61,834 bases of DNA from assembly GCA_964244115.1 (NCBI GenBank), contig CAXTHM010000015.1:1-61834 (forward strand), given 5' to 3'. The notes under the pieces were generated by a model, which was not told where the DNA came from, made no database searches, and worked only from the letters and a program-made list of their open reading frames with translations. Of the stretch, positions 37,585 to 46,487 are shown piece after piece (positions within the stretch are counted from its first letter, which is position 1; the number at the start of each line of letters is the position of its first letter). This DNA comes from CADCWK01 sp964244115 (lineage in GTDB: Bacteria > Chloroflexota > Chloroflexia > Thermomicrobiales > UBA6265). The translations under genes and the position numbers were made by a program.

Positions 37585-39033
37585 ATGACCGCCGCCCACC
37601 TCGTGGTCATCTGCTCTGACTTCCATCGCGCGCCGCTCCACGTCCGCGAGCAGCTCGCCTTCCCCGCTGACCGGCTGGATCTCGCGCTGCACAGCCTGGG
37701 GGCGACGCTCGGCGAGGGTGTGATCCTCTCGACCTGCAATCGGGTCGAGGTCTACGCCATCGTCGCGGACACCAGTCCGGACGCCGCCGCCCAGCGGGTC
37801 GCCTGGTTCCTCTCGTCCGCGACCGGGGTCTCGGCCGACGAGGTTGCCGGCGCGACGGTCGCCCTGACCGGCTCGGCGGCGGTTCGCCACCTGTTCCGCG
37901 TCGCGGCCGGGCTGGAATCGATGGTGCTGGGCGAGCCCCAGATCCTCGGGCAGATCCGGGACGCCTTTCAGTCCGCCCGGACCGCTCGGGCGACGGGGCC
38001 GATCCTCTCCCGGCTGTTCACCGAGGCGCTCCGGGTCGGCAAGCTCGCCCGGACCCAGACCGATATCGCCCGCAACAAGACGTCCATCGCCCACGCCGCC
38101 GTGGCGCTGGCCGCACGGGAGTTCGCGGCCGGCTGCCCAATCCTGGTCGCGCTGGACCGGATGGATCTCACCCACCTGCCCTGCCCCTCCCCCACTGCCC
38201 ACACGTACCCGCTCCGCGGCCGGACGGCGGTCGTCGTCGGCGCCGGCCCGATGGGCACGCTGGCCGCCAAGCTCCTGCGGGCGGGCGACGTCGGGCGCCT
38301 GCTGATCCTCAACCGCACCCTGTCCCGGGCCGACGACCTCGCCGCTCGGACCGGTGGCGAAGCCTGGCCGATCGGCCGGCTGCCCGAGGCCCTCGCGCTG
38401 GCCGACCTCGCGATCGTCGCGACCGGCGGCACCGAGGCGAGCGTGACATCCGAAACGTTGGCCGGCGCCGACTGGACCAACCCGCGGCCGATCGTCCTGA
38501 TCGATGTCGGCGTACCGCGCTGCGTCGACCCGGTCGTCGGCGAGGACCCGCGCGTCCTCCTGCGGGACGTGGATGACCTCGCCCAAATCTCGGCATCGTT
38601 CCGCTCCGGGCAGGCCGCCCAAGTCATCCATGTCGAGCACCTCGTCGCCGACGGGACCCGCTCCTTCCAGTCCTGGCTGGATGCCCGCCAGGTCACGCCG
38701 ACGCTCTCCGCCCTGCGCGCGAAGGCCGACACGATCCGCGACGCCGAGCTCTCGCGGGCGCTCGCCCGGCTGTCCCATCTCTCCGAGCGCGACCGGCAGG
38801 TCGTCGCGGCGCTGGCCTCCGGGATCACGAACAAGTTCCTCCATACGCCGACCGCGACGCTGACGCGATCCGACAACGAGCGCCGGGTCGCCGATGCCGA
38901 GACCATCGATCGCCTGTTCGGGCTGCCCCCCACCGCCCCGGCCGTCGTCGACGCGCCGCCGATGACACCGGTCGAACCCATCGCCGAGCAGTGCCCGGTT
39001 CTGACGAAGCCCGCCCGGCGGATGATCCGGTAG
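37585..39033 (+). CDS. hemA: Glutamyl-tRNA reductase
   Basis: Reduces glutamyl-tRNA(Glu) to glutamate-1-semialdehyde, the first committed step of C5 tetrapyrrole synthesis. About 482 residues. The catalytic Cys is residue 51 (LSTCNRVEVYA). Other blocks are VAAGLESMVLGEPQILGQI, RNKTSIAHAAVALA, the NADPH motif VVVGAGPMGTLAAKLL and the dimerisation helix region. A short extra loop (LDRMDLTHLPCPSPTAHTYP, residues ~189-208) precedes the NADPH domain, where most enzymes go directly from the helix into the Rossmann strand. ATG 37585 with GGGAGAG just upstream; the frame is open earlier but not protein-like. It is 63 bp ahead of hemL. Confidence 0.93.
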   Translation: MTAAHLVVICSDFHRAPLHVREQLAFPADRLDLALHSLGATLGEGVILSTCNRVEVYAIVADTSPDAAAQRVAWFLSSATGVSADEVAGATVALTGSAAVRHLFRVAAGLESMVLGEPQILGQIRDAFQSARTARATGPILSRLFTEALRVGKLARTQTDIARNKTSIAHAAVALAAREFAAGCPILVALDRMDLTHLPCPSPTAHTYPLRGRTAVVVGAGPMGTLAAKLLRAGDVGRLLILNRTLSRADDLAARTGGEAWPIGRLPEALALADLAIVATGGTEASVTSETLAGADWTNPRPIVLIDVGVPRCVDPVVGEDPRVLLRDVDDLAQISASFRSGQAAQVIHVEHLVADGTRSFQSWLDARQVTPTLSALRAKADTIRDAELSRALARLSHLSERDRQVVAALASGITNKFLHTPTATLTRSDNERRVADAETIDRLFGLPPTAPAVVDAPPMTPVEPIAEQCPVLTKPARRMIR

Positions 39034-39096
39034 CACCAGACCCCATCGCGTCAGCCTCACCCCTCCTCCACCGCACCGCATGAGAGGTCGCCACCG

Positions 39097-40422
39097 ATGA
39101 CCACGTCGACTACGCCCGCCACCGGGATCCGGGCCTTGCCGCGCTCCGCCGAGGCCTTCGAACGGGCACGCCGACTCATCCCCGGCGGCGTCAACAGCCC
39201 GGTCCGGGCCTTCCGCGGAGTCGGCGGCACTCCCGTCTTCTTCGACCATGCCTCCGGCGCCCGTGTCACCGACCTGGATGGTAACGAGTACCTCGACTAC
39301 GTCCTCTCCTGGGGGCCGATGATCCTCGGCCACGCCCACCCGGAGGTGAGCGAAGCCGTCGTCGAGGCGGCCCGGAACGGGACCAGCTTCGGCGCCCCGA
39401 CCACCGGCGAGACAGCCCTGGCCGAGCGGATCGTCGCGATGGTCCCTGGCGTCGAGCAGGTCCGGCTGGTCTCGTCCGGGACCGAGGCGACGATGAGCGC
39501 CCTCCGTCTGGCCCGGGCGGCGACCGGTCGAAACCGGATCATCAAGTTCGCCGGCTGCTACCACGGCCACGCCGATCTCCTGCTCGTCCAGGCCGGCAGC
39601 GGCGTCGCGACGTTCGGGCTGCCTGACAGCCCGGGCGTGCCGCCGGGCGCGACCGCCGACACGCTGGTCGCCCCGTTCAACGATCTCGGGGCGGTCGAGG
39701 CGCTGCTAGCGAGCTACCCTGAACAGGTCGCCGCCGTCATCGTCGAACCGATCGCCGGCAACATGGGCATGGTCCTCCCCGAGGGCGGCTTCCTCGCCGG
39801 TCTCCGTGAGCTGACGAGCCGGCACGGCGCTCTGCTGATCTTCGACGAGGTCATGACCGGCTTCCGGGTCGCCCTCGGTGGCGCCAGCGCCTGGTCCGGC
39901 GTCACCGCCGACCTCGTCACGCTCGGTAAGGTCGTCGGCGGCGGCTTCCCGCTCGCGGCCTACGCCGGGCCCGAGTCGATCATGCGCCACGTCGCCCCCG
40001 TCGGGGCGATGTACCAGGGCGGCACCCTCTCGGGGAACCCGGTCGCGACGGCGGCCGGCCGGGCGACGCTGGACGTCCTGACCCGACCCGGCGTCTTCGA
40101 CGGGATCGTCGCCCTGACGGACCGCCTGGTCGACGGCATCGACGCCGCCGCCCGGCGGGCTGGGGTTGCGGTCCAGACGGCCCGGGCCGGTGCGATGGGC
40201 GGCTTCTTCCTCAATTCGGACGAGGTCCGGAATTACGAGGATGCCCGGCGCAGCGACACCGCCGCCTACGCGTCGGTCTTCCACGGCCTGCTCAACCGCG
40301 GCGTCTACATCGCGCCGTCGCAGTTCGAGCTCCTGTTCCTCTCCGCGGCCCACACCGACGCGGACATCGACGCGACGATCGCCGCCTTCGCGGGGGCCTT
40401 CGCGGACCTGTCCCTGGCCTGA
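39097..40422 (+). CDS. hemL: Glutamate-1-semialdehyde 2,1-aminomutase
   Basis: Converts glutamate-1-semialdehyde to 5-aminolevulinate using PMP/PLP, directly downstream in the pathway of HemA. A 441-residue class III aminotransferase fold: ARRLIPGGVNSPVRAFRGVG, RLVSSGTEATMSALRLARA, FAGCYHGHADLLLVQAGSG, IFDEVMTGFRVALGG and the PLP-Lys block LGKVVGGGFPLAAYAG. RBS GAGAGG upstream of the ATG. hemA and hemL are very likely co-transcribed. Confidence 0.95.
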   Translation: MTTSTTPATGIRALPRSAEAFERARRLIPGGVNSPVRAFRGVGGTPVFFDHASGARVTDLDGNEYLDYVLSWGPMILGHAHPEVSEAVVEAARNGTSFGAPTTGETALAERIVAMVPGVEQVRLVSSGTEATMSALRLARAATGRNRIIKFAGCYHGHADLLLVQAGSGVATFGLPDSPGVPPGATADTLVAPFNDLGAVEALLASYPEQVAAVIVEPIAGNMGMVLPEGGFLAGLRELTSRHGALLIFDEVMTGFRVALGGASAWSGVTADLVTLGKVVGGGFPLAAYAGPESIMRHVAPVGAMYQGGTLSGNPVATAAGRATLDVLTRPGVFDGIVALTDRLVDGIDAAARRAGVAVQTARAGAMGGFFLNSDEVRNYEDARRSDTAAYASVFHGLLNRGVYIAPSQFELLFLSAAHTDADIDATIAAFAGAFADLSLA

Positions 40423-40529
40423 ACAGGCGGATGGTCCGGAACCCGCCGCTGCCCGACCTCCTGTCCGGGTCCATCGCAGGCGGCTTCGGGGTCGATATCC
40501 GGAGCGCCCTGCGCCCAGGTTCGGTCGCG

Positions 40530-40559
40530 TTGCGCGGTATCGGCGCGGCCCCGTATAGT
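40530..40559 (+). promoter_or_regulatory. Candidate promoter of the glycosyltransferase gene
   Basis: TTGCGC (40530-40535), 18 bp, TATAGT (40554-40559), ending 54 bp before the start. It is the best -35/-10 pair I can point to in the window, but it is unverified. Confidence 0.35.
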
Positions 40560-40613
40560 CCACCGGTACTCGGCCTCAGGCAGCCACGCGTCCGACGAGC
40601 GGGAGAACGTCCC

Positions 40614-41794
40614 TTGGTGCAGATCAAGCCCAGCGCGGCCGTGGCAGTGGGGACGGGCCAGCAGCGTGTGCGTTCCAACGGGACGACCGCGACCGGTATC
40701 CGCGCCGCCGCCACGAACCCGTCGCTGGGACCAGCCGCCGGCGTCACGCTGGCCGCCGACCAGCCGCGGGCGATCGAGTCCATCACCGTGGTCGTGCCCT
40801 GCTACAACGAGGAAGGCAACCTGCCGACGCTGCACGAGCGTTTGACGGCGGTGCTGGACACGCAGGGGCTGCCCTACGAGATCATCATCGTCGACGACGG
40901 CTCGACCGACGGGACCTGGGCCACGATCACCGGCCTNNNNNNNNNNACCAGCGCGTCATCGGTCTCCGCCACCGCCGCAACTTCGGCAAGGCCGAGGCGC
41001 TGGCGAACGGCTTCGCGGTCGCCCGGGGCGATGTCATCATCACGATGGACGGTGACCTCCAGGACGACCCGGACGAGTTACCCCACTTCCTCGACAAGCT
41101 CGACGAGGGCTACGATCTCGTCTCCGGCTGGAAGCAGCGGCGGCAGGACCCGCTCGGCAAGACGTTCCCGAGCAGGATCTTCAACTGGACGGTTCGCCGG
41201 GCCTCCGGCGTCCAGCTCCATGACTTCAACTGCGGCTTCAAGGCCTACCGGCGCGAGGCGGCCAAGAACCTCCGGCTCTACGGCGAGCTGCACCGGTTCA
41301 CACCGGTCCTGGCTTCGGCCGAGGGGTTCCGCGTCGGCGAACTGCCGGTCAGGCACCACCCCCGGACCTGGGGGCGGTCGAAGTACGGCTGGTCGCGGCT
41401 GGTCAAGGGCTTCCTCGACCTCGGGACCGTGACGTTCCTGACCCGCTACCGCCAGCGACCGATGCACCTGTTCGGGCTGCCGGGGCTGCTCGGGATCGCG
41501 ATCGGCGTCCTGCTCGCGCTCTGGCTGTCGGCAGACAAGATCCTGACGGGCTCGTCGATCGGCAACCGGCCGGCGCTCCTGCTCGCCGTCCTCCTGATCG
41601 TGGTCGGCGCCCAGTTCTTCGGGCTCGGGCTGCTCGGCGAGTTCCTCACCCACGGCTCCAACGCCCCGCGGTCCCAACTCCACCATCAGGTCAGGATGTC
41701 GATCGGGCTGGGACCGCAGGAGGTCGTCGAGGCCAACCCGGCGGTCGATTCGCTGAACCCGATGACGATGGATCCGGTCGCCAGTCACGAGTAG
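40614..41794 (+). CDS. Family 2 glycosyltransferase (DPM1/ArnC-like), interrupted by a gap
   Basis: After ~55 variable residues comes the GT2 start ITVVVPCYNEEGNLPTLHER, the metal/UDP motif IIIVDDGSTDGTW, then the gap. Beyond it: RHRRNFGKAEALANGFAVAR, ITMDGDLQDDPDELP (DxD-like), NCGFKAYRREAAKNLRLYGE and HHPRTWGRSKYGWSRL, followed by two C-terminal membrane segments (residues ~300-345). This architecture transfers sugar from a nucleotide donor to polyprenyl phosphate. The frames on the two sides differ by one, so the gap is not really 10 nt. Starts TTG 40614 or GTG 40617 behind GGGAGAA. A flippase-like membrane protein follows 13 bp later, suggesting a lipid-linked sugar pathway. Confidence 0.88.
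40937..40946. other. Assembly gap (10 N) inside the glycosyltransferase gene
   Basis: Ten N. For the reading frame to continue, the true length must leave remainder 2 when divided by 3 (for example 8 or 11). Confidence 0.9.
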
Positions 41795-41807
41795 AGGGCG
41801 CACCGCG

Positions 41808-42878
41808 ATGCCACCCCGCCCGACGCCCGACGCCGAGACCGGTGCCGGCCTGTCCATACCACCGATCCTCCAGCGCCTGGCCGGTCCCCTGCTCCGGTTC
41901 CGCAGGATCGCCGGTCGCGTCCCGGCCCCGTTGATCTTCCTGGGCGCGATCCTGATCGCGCTGCTGGTCCTGTGGTCTCGCGGCTCGCTCGGAGATGTCG
42001 CCGACACCATCCGGCAGGCCGACGCCCGGCAGATCGTCGCCGCGGCGCTGCTCTTCCTGGCCGGGCTGGCGCTGCTCTGCACCCGCTGGCACATCCTCGT
42101 CGTCCTGATCGTCGGCACGTCCAACCTGCCCCGCGCGGCGGAGGCGTTCCTGACCTCGGTGGCGCTGAATTATGTCAGCCCGGTCAGCGTCGCGATCCCG
42201 GCCCGGGCGGCCCTAACGAAGCGGGCGCTCGGCCTGTCGCTCGGCCAGACGAGCACCGTCGCCGCCTGGGAACTGCTTGCCGACGTAATCGTGCTGGCGA
42301 TCGGCGCGACGGTCTGGCTGCTGGTCACGCCGACGAGCTGGTCGGTGCTGGGTTCCGTCCCGACGTCGCTCCTGCTGGCGCTGGTGCTCGTCATCGCGGT
42401 GGGGATCCTGCTCGTCCTCGTCATCGCGATCCGCAGTCGCGGCCTCCGGAGCCGGATGACCCGGCTGGGCGGGGACATACTGATGGCGCCCCGCCGGCGG
42501 CCGCGCGTCTTCGTGCTTGCGCTGGCGACGACGGTCCTCTACTGGGTGATCCAGGCGACGGTGCTTTGGGTCCTGCTGGACGCGCTCGACGCTGAGCACC
42601 ATGTCCGGATGGTCCTCGGCATGGCGACGCTGCCGTGGCTGGTCGGGATGGCGAGCATGGTGCCGGGGGGCACCGGCGTCCGGGAGGCGATGATGGTGGC
42701 CGTCGCCGGCGTCGAGGGCGCGGCGGCGACCCCGGCCCTGATCGCCGCCGTCACCTACCGGATCTGCCTGTTCGCCGCTATCCCGGTCCTCTGGCTCGTC
42801 CTGCGGATCTGGCTCCGGCAGACCGGCCAGCAGTCGCCACCGGCCACCAAATCCTCACCGATCACAGACCGTCCCTGA
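41808..42878 (+). CDS. Flippase-like integral membrane protein (LPG synthase TM / UPF0104 family)
   Basis: A 356-residue protein with about eight membrane segments. Family features are the long first loop, LNYVSPVSVAIPARAALTKR, TVAAWELLADVIVLA and the conserved PGGTGVREAMM near the C-terminus, equivalent to the PGGxGxxE signature. Members are the membrane half of MprF or stand-alone lipid/glycolipid flippases. Because it follows a polyprenyl-phosphate-type glycosyltransferase by 13 bp, a role in moving a glycolipid is inferred. Confidence 0.85.
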   Translation: MPPRPTPDAETGAGLSIPPILQRLAGPLLRFRRIAGRVPAPLIFLGAILIALLVLWSRGSLGDVADTIRQADARQIVAAALLFLAGLALLCTRWHILVVLIVGTSNLPRAAEAFLTSVALNYVSPVSVAIPARAALTKRALGLSLGQTSTVAAWELLADVIVLAIGATVWLLVTPTSWSVLGSVPTSLLLALVLVIAVGILLVLVIAIRSRGLRSRMTRLGGDILMAPRRRPRVFVLALATTVLYWVIQATVLWVLLDALDAEHHVRMVLGMATLPWLVGMASMVPGGTGVREAMMVAVAGVEGAAATPALIAAVTYRICLFAAIPVLWLVLRIWLRQTGQQSPPATKSSPITDRP

Positions 42879-43246
42879 GCCGCCCCCACCCCAGCCAAGC
42901 GGGACCTTTACCCGTCTGCGAAATAACGCAGGACCTAACGTCGTTCGGCGGTAACGTGTCATCGTAGTGGACAGGATGACGCTTCGTTTTCCCACGGCGC
43001 CATCCGAAAGTACTGGATGCCAACTATTTTCGCTATGCCCAGTGGCTTCATCGCCTGACAAGTGGTGGACCCTTATAGACATACAGCTAGCGGAAGATAG
43101 CTTTTGAGAACTAGCCCATGCTACTACCGATATACGGACGTTTAGGGGATCCATTCCCATCAAATTCTCCAGCAAAATGTTTTAGCGACTCTTTGATCGA
43201 ACAATTGTGTTCTTTCGCATCGGTCGCGAAAAAGAAAGGCAGACTG
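42879..43246. other. Low-GC spacer at the left edge of an island
   Basis: From about 42905 the base composition falls sharply compared with the gene before it. There is no convincing gene until 43247. A TTATAGACATACAGC stretch near 43073 could be promoter-like. Confidence 0.5.
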
Positions 43247-43642
43247 ATGCGAGCGAGCAAGTTGGCACTGGCGACGATCGTTGCGGCAATCATGATGTTT
43301 GCGCCAATCGTGTCTTTTCAGGCACATGCTGCCAATCCAACCTATGGATCATGTTACGTTCCAGCTTACACCACCGTAAGTTGCGCATATGCTATCGAGG
43401 TGCCTTCGGGTTGGCAAGTTGATTATCAACAGACATCGCCCGTGGGACCGTCTTGCTCGTACTACACTTTCAGGAACAACTCCTACCTTGCCACGACGAC
43501 CGATACTGGCCCTCAAGGTCCATGGTTTGAATATGGGTGGCGGAACAACTCCCTAAACCCAGCGTACGTGGAATTGAGGATCTATTGCAGCGGTGGTGTA
43601 AGCTACACCGTGCAATACGGCTACAAGCTTGCGCACGTTTAG
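43247..43642 (+). CDS. Small secreted Cys-containing protein, unknown
   Basis: A 131-residue protein. A strong signal peptide (MRASKLALATIVAAIMMFAP, cleavage near AHA-A) precedes a mature ~100-residue domain rich in Tyr, Ser, Gly and aromatic residues, with four Cys (GSCY, SCAY, SCSY, IYCS) that could form two disulfides. RBS AAAGG is 8-10 nt before the ATG at 43247; an upstream in-frame ATG adds sequence that does not look like protein. GC content and codon use are much lower than the neighbouring genes, pointing to recent acquisition. No family recognised; the beta-rich, aromatic character suggests a small extracellular binding or spore/wall-type protein. Confidence 0.7.
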   Translation: MRASKLALATIVAAIMMFAPIVSFQAHAANPTYGSCYVPAYTTVSCAYAIEVPSGWQVDYQQTSPVGPSCSYYTFRNNSYLATTTDTGPQGPWFEYGWRNNSLNPAYVELRIYCSGGVSYTVQYGYKLAHV

Positions 43643-43659
43643 ATCCAAAGCACATCGAT

Positions 43660-43711
43660 TCAATCCCGAAGCAATCGAGTCGGACTGGCGACTCGATTGC
43701 TTCGGGATTGA
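43660..43711 (+). terminator. Perfect 23-bp hairpin after the secreted Cys protein
   Basis: Arms 43660-43682 and 43689-43711 with loop GACTGG, starting 18 nt after the stop. Almost certainly its terminator. Confidence 0.85.
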
Positions 43712-43935
43712 TCTAGGGTAGGACGTGCCGCCTCCGAGTTTATCGACGGAACGTCTTATTCTACTGAATGTGTCTCGTTCGAGTATAGCTTGGTTGGCTG
43801 GTGGTGACAGATCCGGATTGTCGCTAGAATTGCTAGGACTCAACTTAATAGGTTGTCGGCGAGTAATATCCTGCCGATTGTCACAGGTCAACTATTAGGC
43901 TACGACGGCGATTATTTTGAAATTGGTTCAGGATC

Positions 43936-44498
43936 GAGCCGGTGCAGTCTAGTCCGGGGCACGGCTGTGCTGAACTGCCAGTTCAGCGCCACGGCGGTTG
44001 CGTTACGCGCCTCTTCACATATCGCCACCTCCTCGGCGACCCATGCCAAGCATGGACAGCCGCCGCTTCAGGCACTGGCCGGACAGGACCGACGACTTCG
44101 GCTCGACCTAGTTCAGCCAGCTGCCGTACTTGGGGGTGTAATGCCACTCGATCTTCCTAGCCAGCCGCCGGGCGTCGACGGCGGGGAATCCTCGTAGAGC
44201 ACACGGGCATGGTAGGTGTTGAGGTTATCAACCACCAGCCGCACCACCTCAGTGTTGGGATAGGATTCGTCCAGCATCATGAGCCGGTCCGTGGGAAAGC
44301 GGCGGCTAGGATCGTCGACGATCGTGGCGCAGCAGCTGGAGGCGTCGACCGCGTTCGGGTCGGGCAACCCGTGGGCGCTCTTCAGCACGACGCGAGTGCG
44401 GCGGATGCGCGGGCCTGAGGCGACGTCCCAGCGGCAAGTTCCTCCAGTCTGCGGCGCTCGTCCTTGGTCTGGGTAATCGGAGGCAGCCATCTGCCCAT
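43936..44498 (-). pseudogene. Decayed IS630-family transposase
   Basis: On the minus strand, three frames in turn give recognisable pieces of an IS630-type transposase. The N-terminal ITQTKDERRRLEELAAG and RIRRTRVVLKSAHGLPD lead to ESYPNTEVVRLVVDNLNTYH (DDE Asp-Asn) and, after a +1 shift, FPAVDARRLARKIEWHYTPK-YGSWLN. This is ended by a TAG where intact copies read LNLVE; a last piece, EEARNATAVALNWQFSTAV, comes in another frame. The middle of the catalytic domain is missing. No inverted terminal repeats could be defined. It marks the low-GC island as a site of past insertion. Confidence 0.8.
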
Positions 44499-44703
44499 GG
44501 TGGGGCTCCAAGTGGGACTGACGAACCAATCTTCACCGTGGTCGTCCAGTAGTAGTGCTGCGAACAGTTCGTGATGGTCGAGACCGCCCTGATCAACGAC
44601 ACGCTCGTCTAGCGGTGGTTAAGCCAACAAGGAGACAACGGTTTGTGCCACACCATCGAGGCCGAACCGTCGCTAGCGAAACTTACTGGAACAGCGTCAG
44701 AGG

Positions 44704-45720
44704 TCAGGCCGAAGGTGTCATCTGAATCAATGGACAGACGGAGTTTGCGTCTTCCCCAGCCTCCGTCAGACAAAGACCAGTTTTGGCGAAGTTGATCGGC
44801 CTGGTTAGCATCACAGAGCCTCGCCCCCGGCTGTCGACCGTGATCGTCCCTGCAAGAAAATAGGTTCCATCTACTGTTGGGATCTGTACCTCGTAAACGT
44901 CCCTCGGTGTCTCATCGATTAGGTTGTTGACGGACAATAACCAAGTGCTACCATCTGTCTCAATCGGGGAAGGGTTGTAGCAGGCGCTCTCGATACTCGA
45001 CGAAGTCGCCATTGTCTGGACACACCGGGTGGAATCGCTGTTCAGCAACCCGGCGAGTTCGGCGTTGCCGTTGTCGTCCGATGGCAGAATCTGCGGGACG
45101 ACGAAGAACGCCAGCAGGCCGAAGGTCAGCAGGACGGGCAGGGAGATGCCGGCGATCCGGCCGAGGCCGGGTCGGGAGCGCCGGGCCTGGAGCGCCCGGG
45201 GACTGATCGACCCATTCGCCTCGGGAAGCGACTCCAGCCAGGTTCCCGACGTGGGGAGCGTGGCCTGCTGTCGCGGCGAGACCGGGCGGGCCCAGGCGAA
45301 CTCGTCGGCCCGCTCGGCCGTGACGGCGGCGCTGCTCTGCGAGATCCGGGCAAACAGCGTGGCCTTGACGTCCGGCGAGGGGCCAGCCGGCGCGGCGACG
45401 AAGGGCAGCATGGCGGCGGTCCGCCGGGTCTCCGCCAGCAGCCGGGCGCAGGAGGGGCAGTAGCCCGCGTGGCGCTCGACGGCGAGCATCTCATCGGTCT
45501 CGAGGGCGCCGAGCGCATAGCCGGCGATCAGATCCTCGACGTGGTCGTCCGGTCCGACGTCATCCCTGGGTGAGACGACGGGGAACGGCTGCGTGGTCGG
45601 CGCGTTCAGGCGCCGGATGGGCCGTGGGGATACGGGTGCGCCATCGTTTGCCAACCGGTGTCCTCCATCGTCGTCACGGGAACGGAATCGCCGCAGGTTC
45701 TGGCCGGTCAGATCACTCAT
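44704..45720 (-). CDS. Anti-sigma factor, RskA-like zinc-finger type
   Basis: A 338-residue membrane anti-sigma factor that should hold the co-transcribed ECF sigma factor inactive. The N-terminal cytoplasmic domain has DLIAGYALGALETDEMLAVE and the ZAS motif HAGYCPSC. One membrane segment (ISLPVLLTFGLLAFFVVPQI) leads to an extracellular domain with four Cys and the RskA-like pattern DVYEVQIPTVDGTYFLAGTI then TVDSRGRGSVML. The start ATG overlaps the sigma stop (ATGA). The segment coding the outer domain (~44704-45010) is clearly poorer in GC than the rest, unlike the neighbouring genes, and ends beside the IS630 remnant. Confidence 0.88.
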   Translation of the reverse strand: MSDLTGQNLRRFRSRDDDGGHRLANDGAPVSPRPIRRLNAPTTQPFPVVSPRDDVGPDDHVEDLIAGYALGALETDEMLAVERHAGYCPSCARLLAETRRTAAMLPFVAAPAGPSPDVKATLFARISQSSAAVTAERADEFAWARPVSPRQQATLPTSGTWLESLPEANGSISPRALQARRSRPGLGRIAGISLPVLLTFGLLAFFVVPQILPSDDNGNAELAGLLNSDSTRCVQTMATSSSIESACYNPSPIETDGSTWLLSVNNLIDETPRDVYEVQIPTVDGTYFLAGTITVDSRGRGSVMLTRPINFAKTGLCLTEAGEDANSVCPLIQMTPSA

Positions 45721-46328
45721 GACAGACCCACCTCATTGCTATCGAGCTGATCCCGCAACTTCTGCATGCCCAGCCGCATCCTCGTCTTGATCGTCCCGAG
45801 CGGTTCACCGAGCGTGTCGGCGATCTCGCGATGCGTCATGCCGCGGAAGTAGGCCAGTTCGATCGCCTCCCGCTGCGCCTGGGGCAGGGTATCCAGGGCG
45901 CGACCGATGCGTTCCCTCAGGACCCGTAACCAGACCTCGTCCTCGACGCTCGGCCCGCTGTCCGCGACGGCGGCCAGGACCACATCCGGGTCCTCGCTGT
46001 CCGACCGCTGCGGACGCCGCTTGCGCTTGCGAACCTCATCGATCGCCATGTTGTGGGTGATGCTCAGCAGCCAGGTCAGGAAGGCGCCCTTGCTGGCCCG
46101 GAACGATCCACCCTGTTGCCACGCCCGGAAGAAGACTTCCTGGAGCAGCTCTTCGGCGATCAACTGGTCATTGACGATCCGGAGCGCGAAGGAGAACACA
46201 ACCCGGGAGTACCGATCGTAGAGGACCTCGAGCGCCCGGGCGTCGCCGCGCGATGCCTGATCGATCAGATCGACATCGCTGAGCTGTTCGCTGCTCTCCT
46301 GCTCGCCCGTCGCCACACTCACTACCAT
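45717..46328 (-). CDS. ECF RNA polymerase sigma factor
   Basis: About 203 residues. Region 2 is LYDRYSRVVFSFALRIVNDQ through FFRAWQQGGSFRASKGAFLT with WLLSITHNMAIDEVRKRKRR; region 4 is LDTLPQAQREAIELAYFRGM and THREIADTLGEPLGTIKTRM, the SigK/SigL-like type. It directs transcription of an unknown regulon and is paired with the anti-sigma gene by a 4-bp overlap. ATG 46328 gives the usual length; an ATG at 46388 is possible. Confidence 0.93.
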   Translation of the reverse strand: MVVSVATGEQESSEQLSDVDLIDQASRGDARALEVLYDRYSRVVFSFALRIVNDQLIAEELLQEVFFRAWQQGGSFRASKGAFLTWLLSITHNMAIDEVRKRKRRPQRSDSEDPDVVLAAVADSGPSVEDEVWLRVLRERIGRALDTLPQAQREAIELAYFRGMTHREIADTLGEPLGTIKTRMRLGMQKLRDQLDSNEVGLS

Positions 46329-46416
46329 CACCGCTCGTCTGGTCTCGCACTGCCCCGACGACCGGAGCACCCCCCATTGTGGTGTCATGGTGTTCTACGC
46401 CACGTCACCGCTTTTG

Positions 46417-46448
46417 GTTTCATGTTTTCGTTTCATGTCGGAAGTCAA
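46417..46448 (-). promoter_or_regulatory. Candidate control region of the sigma operon
   Basis: On the plus strand GTTTCATG occurs at 46417-46424 and again at 46430-46437, a direct repeat with a 13-bp period. A TTGACT hexamer on the minus strand (46448-46443) lies just upstream. Position suggests an operator or autoregulated promoter; no -10 is evident. Confidence 0.3.
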
Positions 46449-46487
46449 CCGATCGGTCGTCGCCAGCGGCCGGCGGCGAGGAGGCGC

